A stretch of 64,000 nucleotides of DNA, from assembly GCA_019136655.1 (NCBI GenBank), contig JAGVTU010000009.1, positions 1-64,000 on the forward strand, written 5' to 3'. This document shows, in pieces, positions 43,377-52,816 of this stretch (its first letter is position 1; each line of letters starts with the position of its first letter). Both the position numbers and the translations under genes were made by a program. The notes beneath the pieces were generated by a model, which saw nothing but the letters and a program-made list of their open reading frames with translations, had not been told where the DNA came from and did not search any database. Origin of the DNA: Bacteroidota bacterium (GTDB lineage: Bacteria > Bacteroidota > Bacteroidia > AKYH767-A > OLB10).

Positions 43377-43804
43377 TGGGTAACAGAAGAACATTTATAA
43401 AAAATGGTTGTGCCTTATGCGGTGCGCTGGCAATCGGAATTCCGGCAATGAATTTTTTACAAGCCTGCAAAACAAGTTCAGGCTTGATTCATGCTGACCT
43501 TCATCAGAATAAAATTGTAATCCCGGTAATTACTCTTGCAGATAAATCTGTTCAGGTGATAAGAAGCAAAGGACTCGAATACGATATTTTACTTGTGAAA
43601 GAAAACGAAAAAAAATACCATGCATTACTTATGAAATGCACTCATCAGGCAAATCCCTTGATTTCTACCCAAACAGGTTTGTACTGCAACCTTCATGGCA
43701 GCAGATTTGACCTCAACGGAAATGTGGTAGAAGAACCTGCAAAGCGGCCACTTGAAAAATACAACGTCACAATAGACAACGACAACATTATTATTCATAT
43801 TTAA
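43376..43804 (+). CDS. Tat-exported Rieske [2Fe-2S] protein
   Basis: 142 residues. The N-terminus NRRTFIKNGCALCGALAIG is a Tat signal, and the following LQAC could be a lipobox (Cys31). The Rieske ligands are C-T-H in LMKCTHQANPL and C-x2-H in GLYCNLHGSRFDLNG. The Rieske half has fewer residues between the two ligand pairs than respiratory Rieske proteins, and there is no cytochrome b gene nearby, so it is not a bc1 subunit. It probably carries electrons in the periplasm for the imelysin/DHOR pair; this is inferred. Confidence 0.88.
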   Translation: MGNRRTFIKNGCALCGALAIGIPAMNFLQACKTSSGLIHADLHQNKIVIPVITLADKSVQVIRSKGLEYDILLVKENEKKYHALLMKCTHQANPLISTQTGLYCNLHGSRFDLNGNVVEEPAKRPLEKYNVTIDNDNIIIHI

Positions 43805-43815
43805 TTATATCTAAC

Positions 43816-44868
43816 ATGTTCAAATTAAAAACAACTTTAGCATTATTTATTTTAAGCATCGCTTTCGTAAGCTGTAAAAAAGATGATTCATCCGATAAAG
43901 ATTTTACGAATAAAGAAATACTAACTGATTTTTCTGTCAATGTAGCTCAGGGAACCTACAACGATTTAAATGCAAAGGCAAACCTGTTATACAATGGAAT
44001 AGATGCACTTGCATTAAATCCAACATCTACACAATTAGAGCAATGTCGTCAACTTTGGAAAGACAGCAGAAAAGCCTGGGAGCAGTCAGAAGGATTTTTG
44101 TTTGGCCCTGTTTCTACTGAAAATATAGATCCACGTATTGACACCTGGCCGGTTGATTATAATTCACTTGATTCAGTGTTGAACAGTTCTGCAGTATTTG
44201 ATGATGCTTATATCAATTCATTAGATGATGCCCTGAAAGGTTTCCATCCGATTGAATATTTATTGTGGGGAACTAACGGCACCAAAACTACTGCAGAATT
44301 CACAACACGTCAGTTTGAATATCTTAAAGCATTGGCTTCTAACTTAAGAAACTTAACTCAGGAGTTAAGTGTTGCATGGGAGCCAGGTGCATACCATAAT
44401 GTATTTACTGAAGCAGGCAACGGAAGTGTTGAATACAGCACTGAACAGGCAGCGTTTCTTGAGATGGTGAGTGCAATGGCAGCCATTTGCGAAGAAGTTG
44501 CTGATGGAAAAATAAATGATCCTTTTACAGCACAGGATGCTTCATTGGAAGAATCTCCTTTCTCAGGAAATTCAATCACTGATTTTACCAATAACATCAT
44601 CAGTGTTGAGAATGTGTATATGGGTAAATATATCAATCAGGGAAAGTCGCTTGAAACATTTGTTAAATATTATAATCTGTCATTGGATGCAGATATAAAA
44701 CTTAAAATCAACAATGCAAAATCTGCATTGCAGGCTATAACAGTTCCATTTGGACAGGCCATCTTTACACAACAAACACAGGTTACCAATGCACAACAGG
44801 CAATAAATGATTTAAGAAGTGTATTGGAAAATGACCTTACACAACTTGTACAACAACGCATTCAGTAG
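43816..44868 (+). CDS. Imelysin-family (IrpA/EfeO-like) lipoprotein
   Basis: 350 residues. The signal TLALFILSIAFVSCKKDD has a lipobox Cys at 16. The imelysin fold shows two helical repeats; the conserved GxHxxE-type metal motif is FHPIEYLLWG near residue 137, preceded by WPVDYNSLD. This family (peptidase M75/imelysin, IrpA) is iron-regulated and works in iron uptake. The next gene overlaps by one base, so the pair is coupled, as irpA and irpB are elsewhere. Confidence 0.9.
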   Translation: MFKLKTTLALFILSIAFVSCKKDDSSDKDFTNKEILTDFSVNVAQGTYNDLNAKANLLYNGIDALALNPTSTQLEQCRQLWKDSRKAWEQSEGFLFGPVSTENIDPRIDTWPVDYNSLDSVLNSSAVFDDAYINSLDDALKGFHPIEYLLWGTNGTKTTAEFTTRQFEYLKALASNLRNLTQELSVAWEPGAYHNVFTEAGNGSVEYSTEQAAFLEMVSAMAAICEEVADGKINDPFTAQDASLEESPFSGNSITDFTNNIISVENVYMGKYINQGKSLETFVKYYNLSLDADIKLKINNAKSALQAITVPFGQAIFTQQTQVTNAQQAINDLRSVLENDLTQLVQQRIQ

Positions 44869-46253
44869 TGAAAATAAACAAGCTAAGCATACTTGCAGGA
44901 GTAGTAACGGTTGTGGCATTGCTGCACTCCTGCAGAAAAGCAGAACTTCTTTCAGAATCTGACTGGAACGAGTGGCTCTCCGGTGGTAAGCAAACATTGT
45001 TTGATGAATCTGCGAGAGCATTTTCATCTATGTTTCCTGATATGTCACCGTTCAATCAATTCATACATGGCATAGGTGATAAGGCATTTTCAGCAACTCA
45101 TGTAAGTGCACCCGCACCAATTAATCCGGGATTGGGTCCGATATTTAACAATGTTTCCTGTTCGTCATGCCACATAGCTGACGGCAGAGGAAGACCTCCA
45201 TTGAATCCTTCTGAGCCAATAAGTGCCATGCTGATCAGATTAAGTATTCCGGGCGTGGGTGCTCATGGTGAACCATTAAATGTTCCGGGATTTGGAACAC
45301 AATTACAACAACGGGCTATAGCAGGAAGTATAAAAGAAGCAGATGTATTGGTTACTTATACAGATCAGAATTATACTTTTCCTGACGGAGAAACTTATTC
45401 ATTACGTACGCCACACTATCAGCTTACCAATCCTTATATGGCATTGCCGTCCAACGTTATGATTTCACCGCGTATGGCTCCGCCTGTTTTCGGACTGGGT
45501 TTGCTGGAAGCAGTTGACGAATCAACCATACTGACATATGCTGATGAGTATGATGCCAACGGTGACGGCATTTCCGGCAAGCCCAACTATGTTTGGGATG
45601 TTCTTAGCAACAGCACTAAACTTGGTCGCTTTGGATGGAAAGCAAACAACCCAACTATTCTGCAACAATCAGCAGGTGCTTATAATGAAGATATGGGAAT
45701 TACAAATTATGTTTTCCCAACAGAATCTTCGCATGGACAAATACAATACGATACCCGTAATGATGATCCTGAATTACCTGACAGTTTATTAAGAGCTGTT
45801 TCTTTTTACGTTCAGACATTAGCTGTTCCTGTGCGCAGAAATGCATCAGACCCTGAAGTGTTACACGGAAAAGAATTATTTACCAAAGCGTCATGCGCAT
45901 CATGCCACCGACCTTCTATGGTCACCGGTGTTCATGTTGAGTTTCCTGAAGTAAGCAACACACGAATTTTTCCTTATACAGATTTATTGTTGCACGATAT
46001 AGGTGAAGGATTAGCTGACCATCGTCCGGATTTTAAAGCTGACGGACGTGAATGGCGAACACCACCACTGTGGGGAATTGGTTTGACACAAAAAGTAAAT
46101 GGCCATAATTTTTTCTTGCATGATGGTCGTGCACGTTCACTTGAAGAAGCCATATTGTGGCATGGTGGCGAAGCTGAAAATTCTGTTCAATATTATAAGA
46201 ATCTGTCTAAATCTGACAGACAGGCATTACTGAAGTTTCTTCAATCACTTTAA
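44868..46253 (+). CDS. Di-heme oxidoreductase (DHOR/IrpB-like) lipoprotein
   Basis: 461 residues from a GTG start that shares its G with the imelysin TAG. The signal LAGVVTVVALLHSCRK is a lipoprotein type (Cys22). Two heme c sites are visible: CSSCHIADGRGRP near residue 98 and CASCHRPSMV near 343. The C-terminal block HDGRARSLEEAILWHGGEAENS is the DHOR family signature. In other bacteria the partner of imelysin in iron uptake is this family. Redox partner here may be the Rieske protein. Confidence 0.9.
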   Translation: MKINKLSILAGVVTVVALLHSCRKAELLSESDWNEWLSGGKQTLFDESARAFSSMFPDMSPFNQFIHGIGDKAFSATHVSAPAPINPGLGPIFNNVSCSSCHIADGRGRPPLNPSEPISAMLIRLSIPGVGAHGEPLNVPGFGTQLQQRAIAGSIKEADVLVTYTDQNYTFPDGETYSLRTPHYQLTNPYMALPSNVMISPRMAPPVFGLGLLEAVDESTILTYADEYDANGDGISGKPNYVWDVLSNSTKLGRFGWKANNPTILQQSAGAYNEDMGITNYVFPTESSHGQIQYDTRNDDPELPDSLLRAVSFYVQTLAVPVRRNASDPEVLHGKELFTKASCASCHRPSMVTGVHVEFPEVSNTRIFPYTDLLLHDIGEGLADHRPDFKADGREWRTPPLWGIGLTQKVNGHNFFLHDGRARSLEEAILWHGGEAENSVQYYKNLSKSDRQALLKFLQSL

Positions 46254-46261
46254 TCAGTTAA

Positions 46262-47731
46262 TTAAAACTGAAGATAAACCGGCATTACAGGAGCTGCCTG
46301 TTTGAGAAAAATGATGATAATGATAATTGCTGAAGCAATAGAGGCTTTGGCTAACCAGTGCATGGAAGTTGTTTTCTGAATAATCATTTCATCTGTCTTC
46401 AGCGGAATAAAATGCAGTATGTAACCAAGCAGCATAACTCCAAGCACAGGTGCGTAGTTAGCATAAAACATTGGCCATCCCTCAGGGTAAAAATCAAAAA
46501 CAATCTGGTGTATCATATTGAAACTATCACTGAAGGTTGCACATTTGAAAAATATCCAGCAGAAACATACAAAGTGAAAAACAAAAAACACTTTGATTGG
46601 CCGAAGCCACGGCACAACTTTTTGCTTAGGAAAACTCTCCATCCACAATTTATGAAAAGCCAATGCCAGACCATGCATACCACCCCATGCTACAAAATTT
46701 AAACTCGCTCCATGCCACAATCCTCCAAGCAACATGGTGATAAGTAAGTTTATATAAGTGCGAAAATGTCCTTTGCGATTACCTCCTAAAGGAATGTATA
46801 AATAATCGCGCAACCAGCTTGAAAGTGAAATATGCCATCTCCTCCAGAACTCTGTAATGGAAGCTGACTGATAAGGTGCAAGAAAATTTATATTGATATC
46901 AATACCCATCCACTTGGCAATCCCGATGGCCATATCGCTATATCCTGAAAAATCACAATATATTACCATAGCATATGCATACACAGCAAACAAACATTCC
47001 AGTCCGGTATGCCGTGATGGATCATCAAAAACATATTGCACTAAATTCAAATAGAGATAATCTGATATAACTACTTTCTTAAACAGTCCGGTTATTATCA
47101 AAAACAAACCTTTGGTTACATCATAAGCATTAAGCACTACCTGTTTTCTAATCTGAGGAATAAAATCAGCTGCTCTGACAATTGGCCCCATCATCAGCTT
47201 TGGAAAAAATGAAAGGAAAAACAAATAGTCAATAAATCTCTTTACAGGAACAAAAGTTCCGCGATAAACATCAATTGTATAACTTAAATTCTCAAAAGTG
47301 TAAAATGAAATACCTATTGGCAAATAAAGATCTATTGGCTGAACGGTTCCGTCAGCAATAGAATTGAATAAATCAATCAGCAGATTGGTGTATTTGAAAT
47401 AACTCAACAGTCCAAGATTGATTACAATACTAAAAATCAATAATCCTGTTTTTTGTGATTTGGTTTTGCTTTTGTAAATCAGGTTACTTAAATTGAAATC
47501 TACAACAGCAGCAAGCAATACAAGTAATACATAAATACCGGATGCTTTGTAAAAAAAATAAAGTGAAAAAAGAACTACTGCGACAACCCGCAACGTACCG
47601 GTGCGATATAACAATCGGTAAACTGCCATAAATGCCAACAGATAAAACAGAAAAAAAGAACTGTTGAACAAAAGCGGGTTACTTTTATCGTATAAAAACT
47701 GATTTAAGAAATTATTCCAGTCAACACTCAT
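46262..47731 (-). CDS. MBOAT-family membrane O-acyltransferase
   Basis: 489 residues with about eleven membrane helices. Signature regions: SFYTFENLSYTIDVYRG, FCDFSGYSDMAIGIAKWMG, FWRRWHISLSSWLRDYLYIPLGGNRKG and LGGLWHGASLNFVAWG, the last carrying the catalytic His. This is the AlgI/DltB/PatA type that moves acyl groups across the inner membrane to periplasmic glycans. Its ATG overlaps the stop of the SGNH gene (TAATG), so they are coupled and probably form a transfer pair. Confidence 0.93.
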   Translation of the reverse strand: MSVDWNNFLNQFLYDKSNPLLFNSSFFLFYLLAFMAVYRLLYRTGTLRVVAVVLFSLYFFYKASGIYVLLVLLAAVVDFNLSNLIYKSKTKSQKTGLLIFSIVINLGLLSYFKYTNLLIDLFNSIADGTVQPIDLYLPIGISFYTFENLSYTIDVYRGTFVPVKRFIDYLFFLSFFPKLMMGPIVRAADFIPQIRKQVVLNAYDVTKGLFLIITGLFKKVVISDYLYLNLVQYVFDDPSRHTGLECLFAVYAYAMVIYCDFSGYSDMAIGIAKWMGIDININFLAPYQSASITEFWRRWHISLSSWLRDYLYIPLGGNRKGHFRTYINLLITMLLGGLWHGASLNFVAWGGMHGLALAFHKLWMESFPKQKVVPWLRPIKVFFVFHFVCFCWIFFKCATFSDSFNMIHQIVFDFYPEGWPMFYANYAPVLGVMLLGYILHFIPLKTDEMIIQKTTSMHWLAKASIASAIIIIIIFLKQAAPVMPVYLQF

Positions 47732-48963
47732 TATTGCTCAGAATTTTTCATCAGTGCATCCAACAACATGAGTCCCTGTATTTCATATCCCAACCGTGTA
47801 AAATGTATTCTTCTTGCATCAGTCATGTGAGCTCTTGAAAATTTGAGCATGCTACCCTTACCGCCAACACATTCATACAAGTCGAAAAAGGCAATTGCTT
47901 TAGAATCGCAATAATTTTTCAGGGCATTTCTAATCAACAATACTTTAGGATTTGGAGCATATCTTCCTCTTCTGATTCTGACACATGATTCCGCAGGACT
48001 TGTAATAAGAAATTCAGCATTTGGAGATATCCTTTTCAACATTTGAATAGTTGAATCAATAGTCTGAATAAATATACTTACATCGAATGATTTACTGAAA
48101 GCTTCATTGGTGCCGAAAGATAATATGTATAAATCCGTGTTCAGATTTTTTAGCTGCACCGGCAAAAGTGGTTGATGCAGAAAATGACTGCACTCTGCTC
48201 CATTAACTCCAATTGTATGATATACTACTCCTGAACTGTCATTCAACAAATTCATTCCATACAATTTAAATGCAGTTGTATTCTTCTGAACATCCATTTT
48301 AAAGTTTGTAACCTGCGATGGAAAAATAAATTTGTCCGGGCAAGATGAATCCGGTTTGGCACTCATCAAACCGGTACTGTCAGTTACACTTACTTGGGCT
48401 AAACCCAAATCACCTGAATATAATTCCACCTTATTGAAAGTATAATTAACTCCTTCATTATTTCGAAGACTTATTCCTACAGAAATTGATGTATCATTTG
48501 TAGTTACTACAAAACCCATTAACCCTGCAGCTATGGTATCAGGATTATTTACATTGCGGTATCCTTTCCATTGGTTGGATGAAAACGAAACATAATCATG
48601 TGGCCCGTTTGATTTTGCCAGGCGATAAGGAAACACCAAACCTCGTCCGGCATTGCCGAAGTACTGTTGCAGGCCTCGCCTTACTATTCCGCTGAAATAT
48701 CCAGCCTGAATATGAGAGTCGCCAAGATGTACAATACTTACAGTTCCTTTGTTTTGTGACTTCAGCAAATTAAGTTTACGGAAAAAATTCTTAAGCTGTT
48801 CAGTATGTTGAATGTTTGCCTTTTCAGGAATAAGAAAACTTAAGTTTTGCGACTTTTGCCTTATATAGGCATTGTAATTTTCAACTGAGAGTACAGTATC
48901 CTTAATCTGCGCATCACAAGCACTATAAAGAATTATCAGAATAAGTGTAATGGTAAATCGCAT
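47731..48963 (-). CDS. SGNH/GDSL-type periplasmic acyl esterase or transferase, 1
   Basis: 410 residues with a signal sequence (FTITLILIILYSACDAQ; possible lipobox). SGNH blocks are complete: VHLGDSHIQAGYFSG (nucleophile Ser), GNAGRGLVF (Gly/Asn region), LSFGTNEAF (Asn), and DARRIHFTRLGYEIQG (Asp-His). About 200 residues between blocks hold a beta domain. Likely acts with the MBOAT protein like PatB or AlgJ/X to add or remove acetyl groups on a glycan. It begins one base after the other SGNH gene. Confidence 0.85.
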   Translation of the reverse strand: MRFTITLILIILYSACDAQIKDTVLSVENYNAYIRQKSQNLSFLIPEKANIQHTEQLKNFFRKLNLLKSQNKGTVSIVHLGDSHIQAGYFSGIVRRGLQQYFGNAGRGLVFPYRLAKSNGPHDYVSFSSNQWKGYRNVNNPDTIAAGLMGFVVTTNDTSISVGISLRNNEGVNYTFNKVELYSGDLGLAQVSVTDSTGLMSAKPDSSCPDKFIFPSQVTNFKMDVQKNTTAFKLYGMNLLNDSSGVVYHTIGVNGAECSHFLHQPLLPVQLKNLNTDLYILSFGTNEAFSKSFDVSIFIQTIDSTIQMLKRISPNAEFLITSPAESCVRIRRGRYAPNPKVLLIRNALKNYCDSKAIAFFDLYECVGGKGSMLKFSRAHMTDARRIHFTRLGYEIQGLMLLDALMKNSEQ

Positions 48964-48964
48964 A

Positions 48965-50362
48965 CTACTGAATTGTTGTTTTAACTGAATCCATTACCAT
49001 TTTCTTACTATCAGTTTCTATTAAATAACGTTCGTAGCTTTTCATAATGTCATCAAATATAAGTTGTGCAATTTTTCTGCCGCCTGCAAAATTGGGGTGT
49101 GTATAATCGAGATTGGCGAGTTTAGGGTTTCCTTCAGCCCATTTCACCATACTGTTATATCCTCCCATTGCTTCGTACAAATTCCAAAAAGTTACACCTC
49201 CGGATGCTGCCAATTGCTTTTGCATATTTACAAAAATGGGGATATCGGGTTCAGTCTTATATCCATCTTCGTCACGATAACTCTTATCCCCTACGCTCAT
49301 TAATAAAATGGATGCATCGGGAAAAGCAGCTTTAATATATGCCAAAGTCTTTGCAAAAGAAGCTTTATACCATGAATATTTTTTCACATCATGCGCCACC
49401 ACATTCAATCCATAACTCAATATAACTAAGCGGTAATTTTCTTTCTTGCCAATTTCAGTCAATTCGCTGAAAGGAATAGTTGACAGAGGAATTCCTGAGT
49501 TACCCCGAAATGAAAAATTATCTACGTAAATTCCATCTCCGTTATCAAGATAAACTCCGTGAATTTCGCAATTACTTTTTTCAAACTGAAACTTAATACT
49601 TTTAATTGGCTTAGCTATCGGCATAGAGATATCCTGAAGATTGCCAACAATGTGTTCAGGCATCAAGAAATTTAATGAATCTGAAATAACCATTAAACTG
49701 TTTTGCTCGCACTGGCGACAGATTAATCTTACTTCACTGAACAATGGGTACATTCTTGTTCCTTTAAACTCTACCCAACTTTTTTCGCCTGAGATAAATG
49801 TATTTCCTGAAATTCCCAGTTTGATTCCATCAGGTGGCCTTTTAATAAAATTATAAACTGTCCAGTCGTCAGAGAATGTTTGTCTGATGGTTTGTCTGAA
49901 CTGAGCAACCGGAGACGTTACAGGAACAAACCCAACTCCATTTCCTCCAAACTGTTTCTGCATTAACTTTCGGAAATCCTGAGTTATCAAATCACCTTCA
50001 ATCATTGAATCACCAAACCATGCTATTCTTATTTTTTGTTTGTTCTCACTTAAACTTTTTAAGTCAACAAAAAAAGAATCGAGATTTAGTTCTCCCGGTT
50101 TCCACATTATTATATGCTGTGCGGTAGTATCTATTACTAATTGCTTGGATGCTGAAGTGTCTTCTGCAATTGAATCTGTCAACTGAACTATATCCATTGA
50201 ATCATTTACTGATTCAAAGTTTTCTTTGAATATAATATCAGAAAAAAGATTAATCTTCTTTTGAAGATTGAGAGAAATGAATCCTAATGAAATTACAACC
50301 AGAACAGTTGTAATAAACAACATGATAAACAGAGGCTCATTATTTCTTCCTGTTGATGCCAC
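48965..50362 (-). CDS. SGNH/GDSL-type periplasmic protein, 2
   Basis: 465 residues. An N-terminal anchor (FIMLFITTVLVVISLGFISLNL) is followed by the SGNH fold: RIAWFGDSMIEGD, GGNGVGFVPV, VILSYGLNVV (Gly-x-Asn) and NLDYTHPNFAGGRKIA (Asp-x-x-His). The protein is probably membrane-tethered in the periplasm. It is paralogous in architecture to its neighbour and the two could work as an acetylation pair; which acts as transferase or esterase cannot be seen. Confidence 0.85.
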   Translation of the reverse strand: MASTGRNNEPLFIMLFITTVLVVISLGFISLNLQKKINLFSDIIFKENFESVNDSMDIVQLTDSIAEDTSASKQLVIDTTAQHIIMWKPGELNLDSFFVDLKSLSENKQKIRIAWFGDSMIEGDLITQDFRKLMQKQFGGNGVGFVPVTSPVAQFRQTIRQTFSDDWTVYNFIKRPPDGIKLGISGNTFISGEKSWVEFKGTRMYPLFSEVRLICRQCEQNSLMVISDSLNFLMPEHIVGNLQDISMPIAKPIKSIKFQFEKSNCEIHGVYLDNGDGIYVDNFSFRGNSGIPLSTIPFSELTEIGKKENYRLVILSYGLNVVAHDVKKYSWYKASFAKTLAYIKAAFPDASILLMSVGDKSYRDEDGYKTEPDIPIFVNMQKQLAASGGVTFWNLYEAMGGYNSMVKWAEGNPKLANLDYTHPNFAGGRKIAQLIFDDIMKSYERYLIETDSKKMVMDSVKTTIQ

Positions 50363-50371
50363 GTATTAATT

Positions 50372-50845
50372 TCAATTCTTCTTTACTCTAACTTGTTTTA
50401 AAACGTTAATATAATTTTTAGCTCTCGCATATCGGACACGTTTCAAAAACAAATAATAATCTTCTTTATCGTTAGTATAAAACCTATCCTGCCAATTCTT
50501 ATAATAGTCAACACTTTTTTCCCAGTGACTAAATCTCATGTAATGTTTAGTAAATCTAAATGCAAACAGATTATTCCTGTCCATCAAAAGTCTCGCACGA
50601 AAATGACCTGTTTCAAGCAATGCCTGTTTTATCACCACTTCAGAATGTTTTATTCCAATACTGTCCATATATGCAATAACGTCATTCACATCAATTCTTG
50701 GTTTAGTGTAATACTTATCATGCGAATGTGTAACCTTATGTTTAACAGCAACAGAATCCTTTTGCGCAAAACAAGAAAATGAAAAAGCAAGACAGAAAAT
50801 AAAAAACGCTGCCTTGTTCATCCATTTATAATTCTTCCATTGCAT
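50372..50845 (-). CDS. Glucosaminidase-domain (Mannosyl-glycoprotein endo-beta-N-acetylglucosaminidase-like) protein
   Basis: 157 residues with a signal peptide (KAAFFIFCLAFSFSCFAQ). The glucosaminidase core is HSEVVIKQALLETGHFRARLLMDRNNLFAF, with the catalytic Glu in ETGH, followed by WEKSVDYYKNWQDRFY, and ending in repeated YARAKNYINVLKQV. It should cut GlcNAc-MurNAc bonds or bind them. It heads the SGNH-SGNH-MBOAT set with 9 bp to the next gene, which links the set to peptidoglycan. Confidence 0.85.
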   Translation of the reverse strand: MQWKNYKWMNKAAFFIFCLAFSFSCFAQKDSVAVKHKVTHSHDKYYTKPRIDVNDVIAYMDSIGIKHSEVVIKQALLETGHFRARLLMDRNNLFAFRFTKHYMRFSHWEKSVDYYKNWQDRFYTNDKEDYYLFLKRVRYARAKNYINVLKQVRVKKN

Positions 50846-50894
50846 GCTATTTTCTGTTCACTGATTTTTTTAATGCTTATATTTTAAAAAGAAA

Positions 50895-50923
50895 ACGCCT
50901 CCAGGCTCTGTGCAAGGAGGCGT
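50895..50923 (-). terminator. Terminator of the act-cta operon
   Basis: ACGCCTCC and GGAGGCGT form an 8-bp GC-rich stem with a 13-nt loop; on the minus strand it is followed by TTTTCTTTTT, 19 bp after the ctaD stop. Confidence 0.85.
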
Positions 50924-50942
50924 ATAGAAAATTTTGTTATTG

Positions 50943-52763
50943 TCATTCTTCTCCGGGGAGATTCGAACTTTTCGTTTCAGAGAATGGAACGGTCTGCGGA
51001 ATAAAGTCTTTTTCTGCACCGGGCTTACTGTAATCATATGGCCAGCGATAAACTGTCGGTGTTGGACCAGCCCAATTGCCATGAATACCCGGACCTACAG
51101 GCGATGTCCATTCTATTGTTGTGCTATTCCAAGGGTTCTGTGTTGCTTTCTTACCTTTAAACGCAGAGTAAATAAAGTTGAACAAGAAAATAAATTGAGC
51201 TATACCGCCAATAATTGCAAAAACAGTGATGAGTTGATTCACGCTTAAGAAATAATCAAATCCTTCGTATGCACTATTGGCATAATATCTGCGCGGAACA
51301 CCTGCCAGACCAACAAAGTGCATTGGGAAGAAAACTCCATATACACTTATAATTGTAAACCAGAAATGCACATAACCCAAAGTCTTATTCATCATACGTC
51401 CAAACATACGTGGGAACCAGTGATAAACACCGGCAAGCATTCCAAATGTTGCTACTGCACCCATTACCACATGGAAGTGTGCTACAACAAAATATGTATC
51501 ATGTACATTAATGTCAAGTGCCGAATCACCGAGAATAATACCCGTAAGTCCACCTGAAATAAATAACGAAACAAGTCCTATTGCAAAGCACATTGCAGGT
51601 GAAAACTGAATATTAGCACGCCATAGTGTAGCAAGATAGTTAAACACTTTTACTGCTGATGGAATAGCAACCATAAGAGTAGTTATGGTAAATACCGTTC
51701 CAAGAAATGGATTCATACCTGTAACAAACATGTGGTGCCCCCATACAATACAAGACAGAAATGCAATTGCACAAAGTGACCCCACCATGGCTTTGTAACC
51801 AAAGATTGGTTTACGCGACATTGTAGAAATAATCTCAGAAGTAAGACCTAAAGCAGGAAGAAGAACGATATAAACTTCAGGATGGCCTAAAAACCAAAAC
51901 AAGTGCTCATATAAAATTGGACTACCTCCTGTTTGTGGAAGTGGAACACCTCCAATGAAAATATCTGACAAGTAAAAGCTTGTTCCAAAACTTCTGTCAA
52001 AAACCAAAAGTAAAACTGCTGCAAGCAATACAGGGAAAGTCAATAATCCTAAAATTGCTGTTATCAAGAAAGCCCAAATTGTAAGTGGTAATCTTGACAT
52101 TGCCATCCCTTTTGTTCTTAAATTGAGAACCGTAACAATATAATTAATACCCCCCATTAATGATTGAACAATAAAGAATGCCATACTCAACAACCAAAGC
52201 GTCATTCCAAATCCCGAACCAGGCATTGCCTGAGGAAGTGCACTTAATGGTGGATAAACTGTCCAACCACCCGCAGCAGGACCCGTTTCAATAAAAACAG
52301 ACCACAACATTACGACACTACTTAAAAAGAAAAACCAGAAACTGAGCATATTCAGAAAACCGGAAGCCATATCTCGAGCTCCTACCTGAAATGGAATAAG
52401 TAAGTTACTAAATGTACCACTTAACCCGGCAGTCAACACAAAAAATACCATTATAGTACCATGTATTGTTACCAATGCAAGGTAAAATCCGGGATCTAAT
52501 TTTCCTCCTTTACCCCACTTGCCGAGTACACTTTCCAAAAACCCGAATTTTGTATCAGGAAATCCTAACTGCAGTCGGAATATTATAGACATAAACATTC
52601 CGATAAATGCCATAACAATTGCAAGTGTCAGATATTGCTTTGCAATCATTTTGTGATCCTGACTGAAAATATATTTTGTCCAGAATGATTCGTGGTGATG
52701 TTCATCGTCATGATGATCTACGTGATGAACATGTTCTGCCGTTACTGTATTTTTAACTTCCAT
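50943..52763 (-). CDS. ctaD: Cytochrome c oxidase subunit I (A-type heme-copper oxidase)
   Basis: 606 residues. Proton-pumping terminal oxidase core. The Cu_B ligands are in GHPEVYIVLLPALG (His with cross-linked Tyr; the Glu is the A1-type D-channel end) and WGHHMFVTG. The heme ligands are in HGTIMVFFVLTAG and YFVVAHFHVVMGAV. A His-rich N-terminus (VHHVDHHDDEHHHES) precedes the first helix and could bind metal. Twelve helices. It is the last gene of the operon; subunits III and IV and heme assembly genes are not seen. Confidence 0.97.
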   Translation of the reverse strand: MEVKNTVTAEHVHHVDHHDDEHHHESFWTKYIFSQDHKMIAKQYLTLAIVMAFIGMFMSIIFRLQLGFPDTKFGFLESVLGKWGKGGKLDPGFYLALVTIHGTIMVFFVLTAGLSGTFSNLLIPFQVGARDMASGFLNMLSFWFFFLSSVVMLWSVFIETGPAAGGWTVYPPLSALPQAMPGSGFGMTLWLLSMAFFIVQSLMGGINYIVTVLNLRTKGMAMSRLPLTIWAFLITAILGLLTFPVLLAAVLLLVFDRSFGTSFYLSDIFIGGVPLPQTGGSPILYEHLFWFLGHPEVYIVLLPALGLTSEIISTMSRKPIFGYKAMVGSLCAIAFLSCIVWGHHMFVTGMNPFLGTVFTITTLMVAIPSAVKVFNYLATLWRANIQFSPAMCFAIGLVSLFISGGLTGIILGDSALDINVHDTYFVVAHFHVVMGAVATFGMLAGVYHWFPRMFGRMMNKTLGYVHFWFTIISVYGVFFPMHFVGLAGVPRRYYANSAYEGFDYFLSVNQLITVFAIIGGIAQFIFLFNFIYSAFKGKKATQNPWNSTTIEWTSPVGPGIHGNWAGPTPTVYRWPYDYSKPGAEKDFIPQTVPFSETKSSNLPGEE

Positions 52764-52816
52764 TATTAATTATTCTTAGCCTAAAATTATAGCAAACATT
52801 TAATAGATTCAAATTT

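Noticed and set aside
43376-43804. Rieske subunit of a bc1-type complex
   Set aside because: No cytochrome b or c1 gene nearby, and the genome uses an Act complex; the Tat/lipoprotein-type start and operon point to another role.
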